Positions 51,322-59,918 of a DNA stretch of 64,000 nucleotides are shown here, piece by piece. Each line of letters starts with the position of its first letter. The stretch's first letter is position 1. The notes under the pieces are model-generated. The model made no database searches. It worked only from the letters and a program-made list of their open reading frames with translations, and was not told where the DNA came from. The translations under genes were made by a program, and so were the position numbers. The stretch is from an uncultured Eubacteriales bacterium (GTDB lineage: Bacteria > Bacillota > Clostridia > Oscillospirales > Acutalibacteraceae), in contig ONLA01000001.1 of NCBI GenBank assembly GCA_900318495.1, positions 1 through 64,000 of the forward strand, read 5' to 3'.

Positions 51322-51903
51322 TTATCTTTTGTCAATAACCTTATCTATTAAACCATATTCAAGCGCCTGTTGTGCTGTCATAAAATTATCGCGCTCTGTA
51401 TCATTTTTTACAACATCCAAGGGCTTGCCGGTGTTTTGGGAGAGAATTTGATTCAAGCGTGCTTTTGTGTCAAGCATATACTTTGTATGGATTTCCATAT
51501 CGGTAGCCTGACCCTTGTAGCCTCCCAAGGGCTGGTGAATCATAATTGTGCTGTTGGGAAGCGCCAGACGCTTGCCCTTTGTGCCTGCGGAAAGCAGAAA
51601 CGCGCCCATACTTGCGGCCATACCCATACAAATTGTCGATACATCGCACTTAATGTACTGCATTGTGTCATAAATTGCAAAGCCGTCTGTAACGCTGCCG
51701 CCGGGGCTGTTGATGTAAAGGCTGATATCCTTTGTGGGATCCTGACTTTCAAGGTACAGAAGCTGAGCGACAACCACACTTGCGGAGGCACTGTTAACTT
51801 CATCATGAAGCATTATTATTCTGTCGTTTAATAGTCTTGAATATATATCGTATGAACGCTCGCCGCGGTTGGTTTGTTCAACAACATAAGGTACCAATGC
51901 CAT
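51322..51903 (-). CDS. clpP: ATP-dependent Clp protease proteolytic subunit ClpP
   Basis: ClpP forms the barrel-shaped serine peptidase chamber used by ClpX. The 193-residue protein has the catalytic Ser in [11 protein letters not shown] (about residue 97), His in IMIHQPLGG (about 122) and an Asp in NDTERDNFM (about 171). The N-terminus [25 protein letters not shown] is the mature form after a short leader typical of the family. It lies 54 bp after tig and 13 bp before clpX. Confidence 0.97.
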   Translation of the reverse strand: MALVPYVVEQTNRGERSYDIYSRLLNDRIIMLHDEVNSASASVVVAQLLYLESQDPTKDISLYINSPGGSVTDGFAIYDTMQYIKCDVSTICMGMAASMGAFLLSAGTKGKRLALPNSTIMIHQPLGGYKGQATDMEIHTKYMLDTKARLNQILSQNTGKPLDVVKNDTERDNFMTAQQALEYGLIDKVIDKR

Positions 51904-51957
51904 AATATCATAACCTTTCTTAATTTATTATTTCAAAAAAATTTTATTTATTCGCTG

Positions 51958-53238
51958 TTATTTAATGTTGGCGGTGTTTTTAACAATATCGAGAGCCTTC
52001 TGAACCCTTACGTCCTCTGAGAGAGAATCGGCAGGAACAGCAACCTTCACCTTATCAATATCCATCTTGTAAGCCTCAGCCATCTTTGAATACTCATCCT
52101 CAAGGTCAGCCTCGGTTACTTCAACATTTTCCTTGTCGGCAATTGTCTGCAAAGCGAGTCTGAGTTTAACTCTCTTTTCGGCGTCTTTTCTGTACATATC
52201 CTTAAGAGCGTCAACGTCCATACCCATATACTGCATATAGGTCTGCATATCCATACCCTGTGAACGCAGGCGCATTTCAAAATCTCTTACCATATCGTTA
52301 GTCTGGTTGTCATACATTGCCTCGGGAATTTCACCCTCGAGAAGGTCAACAAGCTTGTCGGCAATCTGGTCGTCAACATCTTTTTCAGCCTCGTCCTTAA
52401 GACGTTTGCCTACTGTTTCCTTAAGCTCTTCCTTGTATTCGTCAAGAGTTTCTTTGTCGGAAACATCCTGTACAAATTCGTCGTCAACCTCGGGAAGCTC
52501 CTTTGCTTTTACCTCATGAAGGTTGATTTTAAATTCGGCGTCCTTGCCCTTGAGCTCCTCCGCCTGATATTCATCGGGGAATTTTACGCTGATTGTAAAC
52601 TCCTCGCCTGCCTTGTGACCTACAACCTGCTCCTCAAAGCCCGGAATAAAGTTACCTGAGCCAAGCATAAGGCTGTAATTTTCAGCCTTGCCGCCTTCAA
52701 AAGCTTCACCGTCAACAAAGCCTTCAAAATCGATTACGGCTGTGTCGCCGTTTTCGGCGGCTCTGTCTTCAACTGTAACCATTCTTGAATTGCGCTCTCT
52801 GACCTTTTCAATTTCTTCGTTAATGAGCTCTTCGGTAACCTCGGTTGACTTCTTTTCAATTTCGAGTCCCTTATAACCGTCAATTTCCATTGTGGGCTCT
52901 ACCACAACGGAAGCCTTAAAGGTGAAGCCCTCCTTGCCTGCTTCAAGAGCTTCAAGCGATTCAACGGCAACAATCTTAATGTCCGCTTCCTTAGCCGCTT
53001 CATAAAGAGCGTCGGGGTAACAATCCTGCATAGCGTCGTCGTAAAAAACTTCGGCGCCGTACATTTTCTCAATGATTCTTCTGGGAGCCTTGCCCTTTCT
53101 GAATCCCTGAACGTTAATTTTCTTAACCTGCTTTTTATATACAGCGTTGATGGCTTTTTCAAAAGTTTCGCCGTCAACGGATACTGTCAGTTCGTATGAA
53201 TTTGCTTCCTCTTTTTTTGTACATTCCTTTAATGCCAT
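51958..53238 (-). CDS. tig: Trigger factor
   Basis: Trigger factor is the ribosome-bound chaperone and prolyl isomerase for nascent chains. I start at ATG 53238 (GGAGGAATT site), which gives 426 residues. The ribosome-binding signature GFRKGKAPRRIIEKMYG is present near residue 45, followed by the FKBP-like domain (about 155-240; GDTAVIDFEGFVDGEAFEGGKAENYSLMLGSGNFIPGFEEQVVG). A long helical C-terminal arm completes the chaperone. It is the first gene of tig-clpP-clpX-lon behind a strong promoter. Confidence 0.96.
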   Translation of the reverse strand: MALKECTKKEEANSYELTVSVDGETFEKAINAVYKKQVKKINVQGFRKGKAPRRIIEKMYGAEVFYDDAMQDCYPDALYEAAKEADIKIVAVESLEALEAGKEGFTFKASVVVEPTMEIDGYKGLEIEKKSTEVTEELINEEIEKVRERNSRMVTVEDRAAENGDTAVIDFEGFVDGEAFEGGKAENYSLMLGSGNFIPGFEEQVVGHKAGEEFTISVKFPDEYQAEELKGKDAEFKINLHEVKAKELPEVDDEFVQDVSDKETLDEYKEELKETVGKRLKDEAEKDVDDQIADKLVDLLEGEIPEAMYDNQTNDMVRDFEMRLRSQGMDMQTYMQYMGMDVDALKDMYRKDAEKRVKLRLALQTIADKENVEVTEADLEDEYSKMAEAYKMDIDKVKVAVPADSLSEDVRVQKALDIVKNTANIK

Positions 53239-53283
53239 TTTGAATTCCTCCAAGTATAAATATTTTATAATTTATATCAGCTA

Positions 53284-53312
53284 ATTATAACACAAGTTAT
53301 GTAATAAATCAA
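53284..53312 (-). promoter_or_regulatory. Promoter of tig-clpP-clpX
   Basis: Minus-strand TTGATT (53307-53312), 17-bp spacer, TATAAT (53284-53289). No CIRCE or CtsR-like repeat is evident. Confidence 0.75.
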
Positions 53313-53313
53313 G

Positions 53314-54003
53314 TTATCTTACTAAAACAGGCATAAATCCTACTTTATCGCAAGATATTAACCGGAAATTTATGCCTTTGTACTCACCCTCAAAGGCGAG
53401 CTTAAAGTTTTTCTTCCCGTGAATATGACCGTAATAGCACTTTTTCACAGGGTATGAACAAAGAACGTCCATAATCTCACTGCACTCTATTCCTCTGTAG
53501 TAAGGAGGATAATGCAGAAAAACCACAGGCTCAAGCCCGGTTTTTATCGCCCGGTCAAGACTCATTTTAAGTCTGCCGACTTCACGGTTCAAAACCTTTA
53601 TGTCCTCGGGTGTGTCGTTTTCAAGGAACCAGCCACGCGTTCCGCAAATGGCGTAATCGCCGCAGGTGTAGGCATTATTGAAAAGAACAGATATACTGTC
53701 GAGCTTATTTTCTCTTAAAAAGTTATCTGTTTTGTTCTTGGTGCCCCACCAATAATCGTGGTTGCCCTTGAGAAAAATCTTTTTTCCGGGAAGATCGTGA
53801 ATAAACTTAAAATCGGTATAAGTCTGTTCAATTCTCATTGCCCAGGAAATATCTCCCGCGATAACAACCGTATCATCACAGGATACAAGGTTTTTCCAGT
53901 TTTCACTTAAACGCTCAACATAATCGTTCCAGCCCGCGAAAATGTCCATTGGCTTATCCTCGCCAAGCGACAGGTGTAAATCTGCTATTGCGTACAACGA
54001 CAT
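53314..54003 (-). CDS. Metallophosphoesterase
   Basis: A 229-residue calcineurin-type phosphoesterase with all five metal-ligand motifs: ADLHLS, GDISWAM, GNHDYWWG, the His in FLHYPPYY and GHIHGKKNF. It belongs to the UPF/YkuE-like cytoplasmic proteins of Firmicutes, whose natural substrate is not known. Its ATG overlaps the thrC stop by one base (TAATG), so it is translated from the thrC transcript. The link with threonine synthesis is probably fortuitous. Confidence 0.88.
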   Translation of the reverse strand: MSLYAIADLHLSLGEDKPMDIFAGWNDYVERLSENWKNLVSCDDTVVIAGDISWAMRIEQTYTDFKFIHDLPGKKIFLKGNHDYWWGTKNKTDNFLRENKLDSISVLFNNAYTCGDYAICGTRGWFLENDTPEDIKVLNREVGRLKMSLDRAIKTGLEPVVFLHYPPYYRGIECSEIMDVLCSYPVKKCYYGHIHGKKNFKLAFEGEYKGINFRLISCDKVGFMPVLVR

Positions 54004-55511
54004 TATTCTATAGAAAGCGATTTGAGAACATAGTCACGCATTTCTTCCGACTTTACAACATCGGAAAAACGCGCGGTCTTGTTCTTAAGTCCTGCGAGAG
54101 GCGCGGGGACCTTCATTCCGGTGAGCTTGCTGAGCTTGTCAACCATATCGAATTCCGTTTCGGGAAGCTCACATCCGGGAGCAACAGCCTGCAAAACAGC
54201 CTTTGAGAATTTGTAAGGGCTCGCGGTTGAAGCGATTACGGCAGGAGTATTGTCACCTGTTTTTTCAACATACTGCTCATACACATTTACAGCTACGGCA
54301 GTGTGAGTGTCGCACAAATAATTATTTTCGCTGAAAAGCTTGTTTATTGTTGCTTGGGTTTGAGCATCGTCGCAGAAGCCGCCGAAGAATTTGTCTCTGA
54401 TAACAGCCTTGACGTCATCCGTAACCTCATATTTACCCTCTGTTTTCAGTGCGGTCATCCATTCGCAGGTTACCTTATCGTCATTGCCGGAAAGCTTATA
54501 TAAAAGTCTTTCAAGGTTGCTTGATACAAGAATGTCCATTGAAGGCGACATTGTGGTATAAAACTGTCTGTTCTTATCATAAACACCGGTATTAATGAAA
54601 TCTGTCAGAACATTATTTGAATTTGAAGCGCAAATAAACTTGTTGACAGGAAGTCCCATAAGACTTGCGTAGTAAGAAGCAAGAATATTACCGAAGTTTC
54701 CGGTAGGTACAACAACGTTGATTTTGTCACCGAAAGCGATTTTGCCCTCGTTAACCATATCGCAGTATGCGGAGATGTAATAAACAATCTGAGGAAGAAG
54801 TCTGCCCCAGTTTATAGAGTTTGCTGATGAAAACAGCATATTGTTTTCGGCAAGCTTTTCGGCGATTTCGGGAGTTGTAAATATTCTTTTTACACCTGTT
54901 TGCGCGTCGTCAAAGTTACCCTCAATCGCGCAAACCTTAACATTTTCACCTTCCTGGGTGTTCATCTGGTGCTTCTGCATGGGACTTACGCCGTTTACCG
55001 GGTAAAAAACTATGATTTTAGTGTGGTCAACATCCTTAAAGCCTTCAAGCGCGGCCTTGCCTGTATCGCCCGACGTCGCGACAAGGATAACAGCATCCTT
55101 GCCGTCATAGGTTTTCTTTAATGATTTGGTAAGAAGATGCGGCAAAATTTGCAGAGCCATATCCTTAAAAGCGCAGGTGGGACCGTGCCAAAGCTCAAGG
55201 ATGTTAAGCTCTTTGCCGTCAAGCGAAGTAAACGCGAGCGGAGCCGGGTTTTCTCCGTCAAATTTTTCGGCAGTGTATGCTTTGGTAACACAATCGTCGA
55301 TTTCTTCCTCTGTAAAATCTGTGAGAAAATCCGAAAAAACCTTTTTCGCTCTGCCTCTGTAGTCCTCTTTTAAAAGCGATTTCAAAACAGCTTCGTCATA
55401 TTGAGGAAACTCCTGCGGAACAAAAAGACCTCCGTCCTTAGATATTCCCTGAGCGATTGCCTGAGCGGCTGAAACTACCTCATTTTTGTTTTGAGTGCTG
55501 CTGTATAACAT
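54003..55511 (-). CDS. thrC: Threonine synthase
   Basis: ThrC converts O-phosphohomoserine to threonine. The 502-residue fold-type II PLP enzyme begins MLYSSTQNKNEVVSAAQAIAQG, the variant seen in Clostridia. It has the PLP lysine in HGPTCAFKDMALQI, the phosphate-binding segment ATSGDTGKAAL and the GNFGNILA loop. The start follows GAAAGGATG at 55511. The coupled metallophosphoesterase follows. It is similar in length to the class of longer threonine synthases (about 500 residues). Confidence 0.95.
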   Translation of the reverse strand: MLYSSTQNKNEVVSAAQAIAQGISKDGGLFVPQEFPQYDEAVLKSLLKEDYRGRAKKVFSDFLTDFTEEEIDDCVTKAYTAEKFDGENPAPLAFTSLDGKELNILELWHGPTCAFKDMALQILPHLLTKSLKKTYDGKDAVILVATSGDTGKAALEGFKDVDHTKIIVFYPVNGVSPMQKHQMNTQEGENVKVCAIEGNFDDAQTGVKRIFTTPEIAEKLAENNMLFSSANSINWGRLLPQIVYYISAYCDMVNEGKIAFGDKINVVVPTGNFGNILASYYASLMGLPVNKFICASNSNNVLTDFINTGVYDKNRQFYTTMSPSMDILVSSNLERLLYKLSGNDDKVTCEWMTALKTEGKYEVTDDVKAVIRDKFFGGFCDDAQTQATINKLFSENNYLCDTHTAVAVNVYEQYVEKTGDNTPAVIASTASPYKFSKAVLQAVAPGCELPETEFDMVDKLSKLTGMKVPAPLAGLKNKTARFSDVVKSEEMRDYVLKSLSIE

Positions 55512-55542
55512 AAAATCATCCTTTCATTTAGACGTACTTAAA

Positions 55543-55569
55543 TTACTTTTAATTAGGTATTTGTATTAG
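55543..55569. repeat. Possible solitary end of the MITE-like element
   Basis: TTACTTTTAATTAGGTATTT at 55543 continues to GTATTAG and matches the right end of the 1786-1915 element (CTACTTTTTATTAGGTATTA and on) at 23 of 27 positions. No matching left end is found nearby, so this may be a decayed remnant or chance similarity in AT-rich sequence. Confidence 0.35.
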
Positions 55570-55617
55570 TTACAGTTCAACAATATATTAATGTAAATAA
55601 GTCAACAATTTATTTTA

Positions 55618-56556
55618 CTACATTATTCTTTGATTGTCAAAGTTTTCATAGAAATTAAGCGCGTTTAAGTAAAATATTTTTTTAACAAGCGCTTCGCTGT
55701 AGCCGTGTTTAAGCATCAATTCATATATACCGGCATAAACAAAGCTGTTTTTTATATCCGCCGGCAAAACACCTCCGTCAAAATCACTGCCGAAGCAAAC
55801 TGCGTTTTCCCCTCCGAGCGACAAAAAATGCTCGGCGTGGCGCAGTATATCAGTAACACAAGCGTTTTCTGGGTTATTGTTTAAGAACGCGTTGTGAAAG
55901 TTAAGACCGACTATTCCTCTGTTTTCAGCGATGATTTTAAACTGTTCATCTGTTAAATTACGCTTGTGACGCGTAACCGAAAAAGCGTTTGAGTGTGAAG
56001 CAGCAAAAGGACGCGTTGCGCGTTCCGCTACGTCATAAAACAGCTTTTGCGATGCGTGCGAAATATCGACAACTATTCCGTTATTTTCCATTTCTCTTAC
56101 TGCCTGCCTGCCAAAGCCTGTCAGCCCTGTGTTATTTCCGGATTCAACACCGCCGCCTACAGGGTTTTCATCATTCCAGGTAAGCGTCATCATTCTTACT
56201 CCAAGCGCAGCGAATTTTTTTACATTCTCAAGCTTGCCGTTAAGCGCCGTGCTGTTTTCTACCGTAAAAAACGCGGTGTTACGGTTATTTAAGAAAGCCT
56301 GCTTCAGTTTTTCGCCGCGCTTCAACAGGGAAATTCCCAGTCTTTCGCACTCACTTACTAAATCACCCGACGCCTTAAAGAACAAAGCCTCCGCTTCATT
56401 TCCGCTTAAATTATCCGGAAGCCATATTGCGTAGCACTGAAGCTTGCTGCCGTTTTTATCGTCGCAAAGGCGGCACTCGTTTTCCGTACTGTCAAGCGGA
56501 ATGTTGTCAATGGATTTTTTATATAAAGTGTCGCAGTGAAGGTCAATAACGCGCAT
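55618..56556 (-). CDS. Membrane dipeptidase (peptidase M19 family)
   Basis: The 312-residue protein resembles renal dipeptidase, a binuclear zinc peptidase cleaving dipeptides. Zinc ligands: HCD in [10 protein letters not shown] near the start, a Glu in FFTVENSTAL, ISHASQ (His) and ASHSNAFSVTRHKRNL (His); the later FGSDFDGG supplies Asp. I use ATG 56556 (GGGG-rich site) over the in-frame 56574. It has no signal peptide and so is likely cytoplasmic. It overlaps yraN by 14 nt. Confidence 0.88.
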   Translation of the reverse strand: MRVIDLHCDTLYKKSIDNIPLDSTENECRLCDDKNGSKLQCYAIWLPDNLSGNEAEALFFKASGDLVSECERLGISLLKRGEKLKQAFLNNRNTAFFTVENSTALNGKLENVKKFAALGVRMMTLTWNDENPVGGGVESGNNTGLTGFGRQAVREMENNGIVVDISHASQKLFYDVAERATRPFAASHSNAFSVTRHKRNLTDEQFKIIAENRGIVGLNFHNAFLNNNPENACVTDILRHAEHFLSLGGENAVCFGSDFDGGVLPADIKNSFVYAGIYELMLKHGYSEALVKKIFYLNALNFYENFDNQRIM

Positions 56557-56935
56557 AATTATCCCCTGCCTCAAAAGCGTTTTTAATGTAGTTGATGTGG
56601 TCGAGCTTCAAGGTGTTTTCATCAACAAATACCTCGCAAACGTCAAAACGGCAGTAGCTGTCAATTTTGTTTTCCGAAAGGTACGCCGATGAGGTTAAAA
56701 TTATTTTTCTTTGCTTACGGAAATCCACCGCTTCATACGGCTGTGTGTAGGGATTGTTATGGCGTGTTTTAACCTCTACAAACAATATATAATCTCTGCT
56801 TTTCGCTACAATATCAATCTCGCCGTATTTTTTACGGTAATTCCGCGCCAATATTTTACAGCCGTGTTTTTTCAAATACTTAACTGCGTATTCCTCGCCG
56901 ACGTCGCCGGTTTCTTTTTTGGTAAATCTAATCAT
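56543..56935 (-). CDS. YraN/UPF0102 family protein
   Basis: A 130-residue protein of the UPF0102 family, with a restriction-endonuclease-like fold of uncertain function: [30 protein letters not shown] and [10 protein letters not shown] carry the usual E/D-EXK residues. In Firmicutes it typically sits next to rnhB, as here (4-bp overlap). It also overlaps the dipeptidase gene. Confidence 0.9.
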   Translation of the reverse strand: MIRFTKKETGDVGEEYAVKYLKKHGCKILARNYRKKYGEIDIVAKSRDYILFVEVKTRHNNPYTQPYEAVDFRKQRKIILTSSAYLSENKIDSYCRFDVCEVFVDENTLKLDHINYIKNAFEAGDNYARY

Positions 56936-57531
56936 TTTAAAATTTTCTTTAAAAAACTCATTCTGTGGTACGGACAGGGACCGTATTCCTTTATTGCCTG
57001 AGTGTGCGCCTTGGTGCCGTAACCCTTATGCTTATCGAAGCCGTACTCAGGGTATTCCTCAGCGTATTTATACAGCAAACGATCCCTTGAAACCTTTGCA
57101 AGAATTGAAGCGCAGGCAATTGACACTGATTTTGCGTCGCCTTTAATAATAAACTCACTGTCGATAGCTAAGTCAGGCAGACGGTTTCCGTCAATCATCG
57201 CGTAATCAGCCTTTACGTCAAGCCCTTCTACCGCGCGCTTCATAGCCAGCATTGTAGCGTTTAAAATGTTCATACTCTCTATTTCCTCAACGCTTGAATA
57301 CGCTATAGAATATGAAACGGCATTGGCTTTTATCACTTCAAACAACGCTTCACGCTTTTTTTCACTGAGCTTTTTTGAGTCGTTAACACCCTCTATTATT
57401 GTGTTTTCGGGCAAAATGACCGCCGCGGCGCAAACCGGTCCGGCCAAGGGTCCGCGTCCTGCCTCGTCAACTCCGCAAATGTGTTTATATCCTTTGCTTA
57501 TTGCTTCCTGTTCAAACTCAAGCCAATTCAT
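56932..57531 (-). CDS. rnhB: Ribonuclease HII
   Basis: RNase HII removes RNA from DNA/RNA hybrids and excises single ribonucleotides. The 199-residue protein has [14 protein letters not shown] with the first Asp-Glu pair, the [10 protein letters not shown] segment, YAMIDGN with a catalytic Asp and [21 protein letters not shown]. It lies between rbgA (4-bp overlap) and yraN, a typical rbgA-rnhB-yraN block of Firmicutes. Confidence 0.96.
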   Translation of the reverse strand: MNWLEFEQEAISKGYKHICGVDEAGRGPLAGPVCAAAVILPENTIIEGVNDSKKLSEKKREALFEVIKANAVSYSIAYSSVEEIESMNILNATMLAMKRAVEGLDVKADYAMIDGNRLPDLAIDSEFIIKGDAKSVSIACASILAKVSRDRLLYKYAEEYPEYGFDKHKGYGTKAHTQAIKEYGPCPYHRMSFLKKILK

Positions 57532-58406
57532 TTTAATTCTCCGTAAGGCATCTCTACCGTAATTCTTCCGAGCTTTGCCGCTCTGAATTCGTCAAGCAGC
57601 ATTATCGCCGCGCGTTCGGTGTCGATTTCGCCGCCCGACACAAGCATTCCGCGCTTCTTTCCTATTATTTTTAACAAATCATAAGAATCCGTGCTGTCAA
57701 GTTCGTCCTTGTCAAGCTTGAATCTTGCGATAAAGTCATCCGGCTTAAGCTGTTTTAAGAAGTCAAGAAGTCTTACCGCGAGAAGCTCGATATCAAGTAT
57801 CTGATCCTTTACCGCACCGGTAAAGGCAAGGTGCTCGCCGACAATTTTATCATCAAATTTAGGCCATAATACTCCGGGTGTATCAAGCATTTCAAGATTA
57901 TTGCTTATAGTAAACCATTGATTTCCGCGCGTAACACCCGGGCGGTCCTCAACCCTTGCCCTGTTTTGCCTGGAAACGCGGTTTATAAAGGAAGATTTGC
58001 CAACATTTGGAATACCCACAATCATAATCCTCATCATGGGATTCTTCATTCCCTTTGATTTTAAGCGGTTAATCTTTTCGCTCATAACCTCGTTTACCGA
58101 CTGCGGAAATTTATTCAGCCCCCTGCCGCTTTTACAATCAACGGCAATTGCCTTAACCCCTTGTTTTTTATAGTAATCTATCCACATTTTTGTTGCGGTT
58201 TGGTTAGCCATATCGCATTTATTAAGCAGAATAACCTTTGGCTTGTTTTGAATCAGCTTGTTTAAATCAGGATTGCGGCTGCTGACAGGAATTCTCGCGT
58301 CAAGAATTTCGGCTACGGCGTCAACAAGCTTTAAGTTTGCCTGAATCTGACGCTTGGTTTTTGTCATATGTCCCGGAAACCACTGGATGTTTTGCATTTC
58401 ACTCAT
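57528..58406 (-). CDS. rbgA: Ribosome biogenesis GTPase RbgA (YlqF)
   Basis: RbgA is a circularly permuted GTPase needed for late 50S assembly. I start at ATG 58406 (AGAGG site), giving 292 residues beginning [20 protein letters not shown]. The permuted motif order is visible: NKCDM (G4) first, then [14 protein letters not shown] (G1) and DTPGVLWPK (G3). The ANTAR-like C-terminal part follows. It is separated from lepB by a terminator and may have its own weak promoter. Confidence 0.94.
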   Translation of the reverse strand: MSEMQNIQWFPGHMTKTKRQIQANLKLVDAVAEILDARIPVSSRNPDLNKLIQNKPKVILLNKCDMANQTATKMWIDYYKKQGVKAIAVDCKSGRGLNKFPQSVNEVMSEKINRLKSKGMKNPMMRIMIVGIPNVGKSSFINRVSRQNRARVEDRPGVTRGNQWFTISNNLEMLDTPGVLWPKFDDKIVGEHLAFTGAVKDQILDIELLAVRLLDFLKQLKPDDFIARFKLDKDELDSTDSYDLLKIIGKKRGMLVSGGEIDTERAAIMLLDEFRAAKLGRITVEMPYGELK

Positions 58407-58416
58407 AATATACCTC

Positions 58417-58459
58417 TTAAAAAATAAGCTTATTCTCAAATTATCAAGAATAAGCTTAT
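58417..58459 (-). terminator. Terminator between lepB and rbgA
   Basis: Minus-strand stem ATAAGCTTATTCT / AGAATAAGCTTAT with loop TGATAATTTG and a TTTTTT tail, just downstream of lepB and upstream of rbgA. It would stop most lepB transcription. Confidence 0.8.
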
Positions 58460-58464
58460 GATGA

Positions 58465-59253
58465 TTAATATAAGAATTTAATACGGTCAAACGGAAAAGC
58501 AATAACCTGCGCTTTACCGATAACGTTATTTACATCAATTAAACCGATTTGCTTACTTCGGCTGTCGAGCGAAACCTGACGGTTATCGCCCATAACAAAG
58601 AGCTTTCCTTTTGGAATGACCTCGGGAATATCGTTATCGCCGATGTTATTGGAGAACGTTGTTCCTTTAATATAGGTTTCGGGAATAACAACGCCGTCAA
58701 CAATAATACGGTCGTTTTCATAATCGAGCTTTATTGATTGTCCTTCGGTAGCGATTACACGCTTGATAATAGGTTTGTTATACTTTTCGCCGTGAGAAAT
58801 AACAACAATATCACTGTCGTGAGGTGTATAGAAAAGGTTGGTTACAATAACCTTATCTTTGTTTTGAAGCGTGTCGTCCATTGAAGAACCGTCAACCTCA
58901 ACCAAACGGAATACAAAGGTAAGGCAAACAACCACAATAGCTATTGCAAAAATAACACACCTGATCCAGTCATAAACGCCTGCGGTCAAGCCATCGGAAT
59001 TAGTCGCTTCAAACCGGTCCGGGTCAGAATTCAAAAGCTCGGAAGCTTTTCTGCCGAATTTAGTTTTTCTGAATCCCTTTTCCTCGGGAACTTCCTCAAA
59101 CGCGGCTAAAAATTCCTGTTTAAAGTTATCGTCAAATCTTCTGGGTTTAACTTCCTCGTCCCTCTGTTCATAATCAATGTCAAGAGCTATGTCGGCGTCT
59201 GAAAATTCATTCTCCAGCTCGTCATCATATTTGCTTGAAATATCCTTGCTCAC
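58465..59253 (-). CDS. lepB: Signal peptidase I
   Basis: LepB cleaves signal peptides of secreted proteins. The likely start is GTG 59253, nine bases after AGGTG, giving 262 residues; a GTG at 59262 is also possible but overlaps that site. A long acidic cytoplasmic N-terminus (about 95 residues) precedes one membrane helix (CVIFAIAIVVVCLTFVFRL). The catalytic Ser lies in VDGSSMDDTL and Lys in IIKRVIATEG, and the FVMGDNRQVSLDSR box is near the end. The extended acidic N-terminus is unusual for the family. Confidence 0.92.
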   Translation of the reverse strand: MSKDISSKYDDELENEFSDADIALDIDYEQRDEEVKPRRFDDNFKQEFLAAFEEVPEEKGFRKTKFGRKASELLNSDPDRFEATNSDGLTAGVYDWIRCVIFAIAIVVVCLTFVFRLVEVDGSSMDDTLQNKDKVIVTNLFYTPHDSDIVVISHGEKYNKPIIKRVIATEGQSIKLDYENDRIIVDGVVIPETYIKGTTFSNNIGDNDIPEVIPKGKLFVMGDNRQVSLDSRSKQIGLIDVNNVIGKAQVIAFPFDRIKFLY

Positions 59254-59285
59254 GTAATTCACCTACTTAAAAGTAAAGTAAAAGT

Positions 59286-59327
59286 GCCGCCGGGCACTCC
59301 CGGCCGCCCTTAACAAATAACGGCGGC
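59286..59327 (-). promoter_or_regulatory. GC-rich leader with alternative hairpins upstream of lepB
   Basis: On the minus strand GCCGCCG (59327-59321) can pair with the internal GGCGGC (59308-59303) or, with 7 perfect pairs, with CGGCGGC (59292-59286). Between them is a CCGGG/CCCGG hairpin. The mutually exclusive pairs recall an attenuator, and the sequence stands out from its AT-rich surroundings. Function is unknown. Confidence 0.5.
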
Positions 59328-59353
59328 GTCGAATGTTGAAATTTACTATAAGG

Positions 59354-59381
59354 AAAAAAAGGGAACCAAGCAGTTCCCTTT
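59354..59381 (-). terminator. Terminator of rplS
   Basis: Minus-strand stem AAAGGGAAC / GTTCCCTTT with a short loop and T-run, 17 bp past the rplS stop. Confidence 0.85.
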
Positions 59382-59397
59382 AATTATTATTCGAGAA

Positions 59398-59745
59398 TTA
59401 CTTACGAATCTGTTCCTTAACTTTAGCAGCCTTACCAACTCTGTCACGAAGATAATAAAGCTTGCTTCTGCGAACCTTACCGTAACGAACAACCTTAACG
59501 TCCTTTACATTGGGTGAATGAAGCGGGAACACTCTTTCAACACCAACGCCGTAAGCTACACGTCTTACAGTAAATGTTTCAGCAACACCGCTGCCTCTTT
59601 TGGCAATGACAGTGCCTTCAAACATCTGAATTCTTTCTCTGTTTCCTTCACGAATGTTAACTGATACTCTTACGGTATCACCGATGCCGAACTCAGGTGT
59701 GCTTTCCTTAACCGAGCCGGCTGCAATTGTTTTTAATGCGTCCAT
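59398..59745 (-). CDS. rplS: 50S ribosomal protein L19
   Basis: L19 lies at the 30S/50S interface. The 115-residue protein has the family pattern [55 protein letters not shown] and [15 protein letters not shown]. It starts behind AGGAGGATAA. A promoter and a possible autoregulatory leader lie upstream. In Firmicutes rplS lies beside lepB, rbgA and rnhB, as here. Confidence 0.97.
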   Translation of the reverse strand: MDALKTIAAGSVKESTPEFGIGDTVRVSVNIREGNRERIQMFEGTVIAKRGSGVAETFTVRRVAYGVGVERVFPLHSPNVKDVKVVRYGKVRRSKLYYLRDRVGKAAKVKEQIRK

Positions 59746-59756
59746 TTTTATCCTCC

Positions 59757-59863
59757 TGATTTTACCCGATATTCATACCCTTTGGCAGCGGACTATCAGT
59801 TCTTAAATGACGGCAAAGCCGTTATTTGAGCCACGTCGCGAGTAACGACGGAACCAAATTCTT
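59757..59863 (-). promoter_or_regulatory. Candidate L19 leader RNA
   Basis: The 107-base leader between promoter and rplS forms a stem GACGGCAAAGCCG and a CGTCGTTACTCGCGACG hairpin, then an unpaired stretch before the ribosome site. Firmicutes have a known L19 leader family with hairpins at this place. I could not check the covariance model, so the assignment is tentative. Confidence 0.5.
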
Positions 59864-59867
59864 TAAT

Positions 59868-59896
59868 ATATTACCACAAACATAAATATAAATCAA
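59868..59896 (-). promoter_or_regulatory. Promoter of rplS
   Basis: Minus-strand TTGATT (59891-59896), 17-bp spacer, TAATAT (59868-59873), upstream of the long rplS leader. Confidence 0.7.
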
Positions 59897-59918
59897 GTAT
59901 TTTTTTAAAAAAAGAAAT

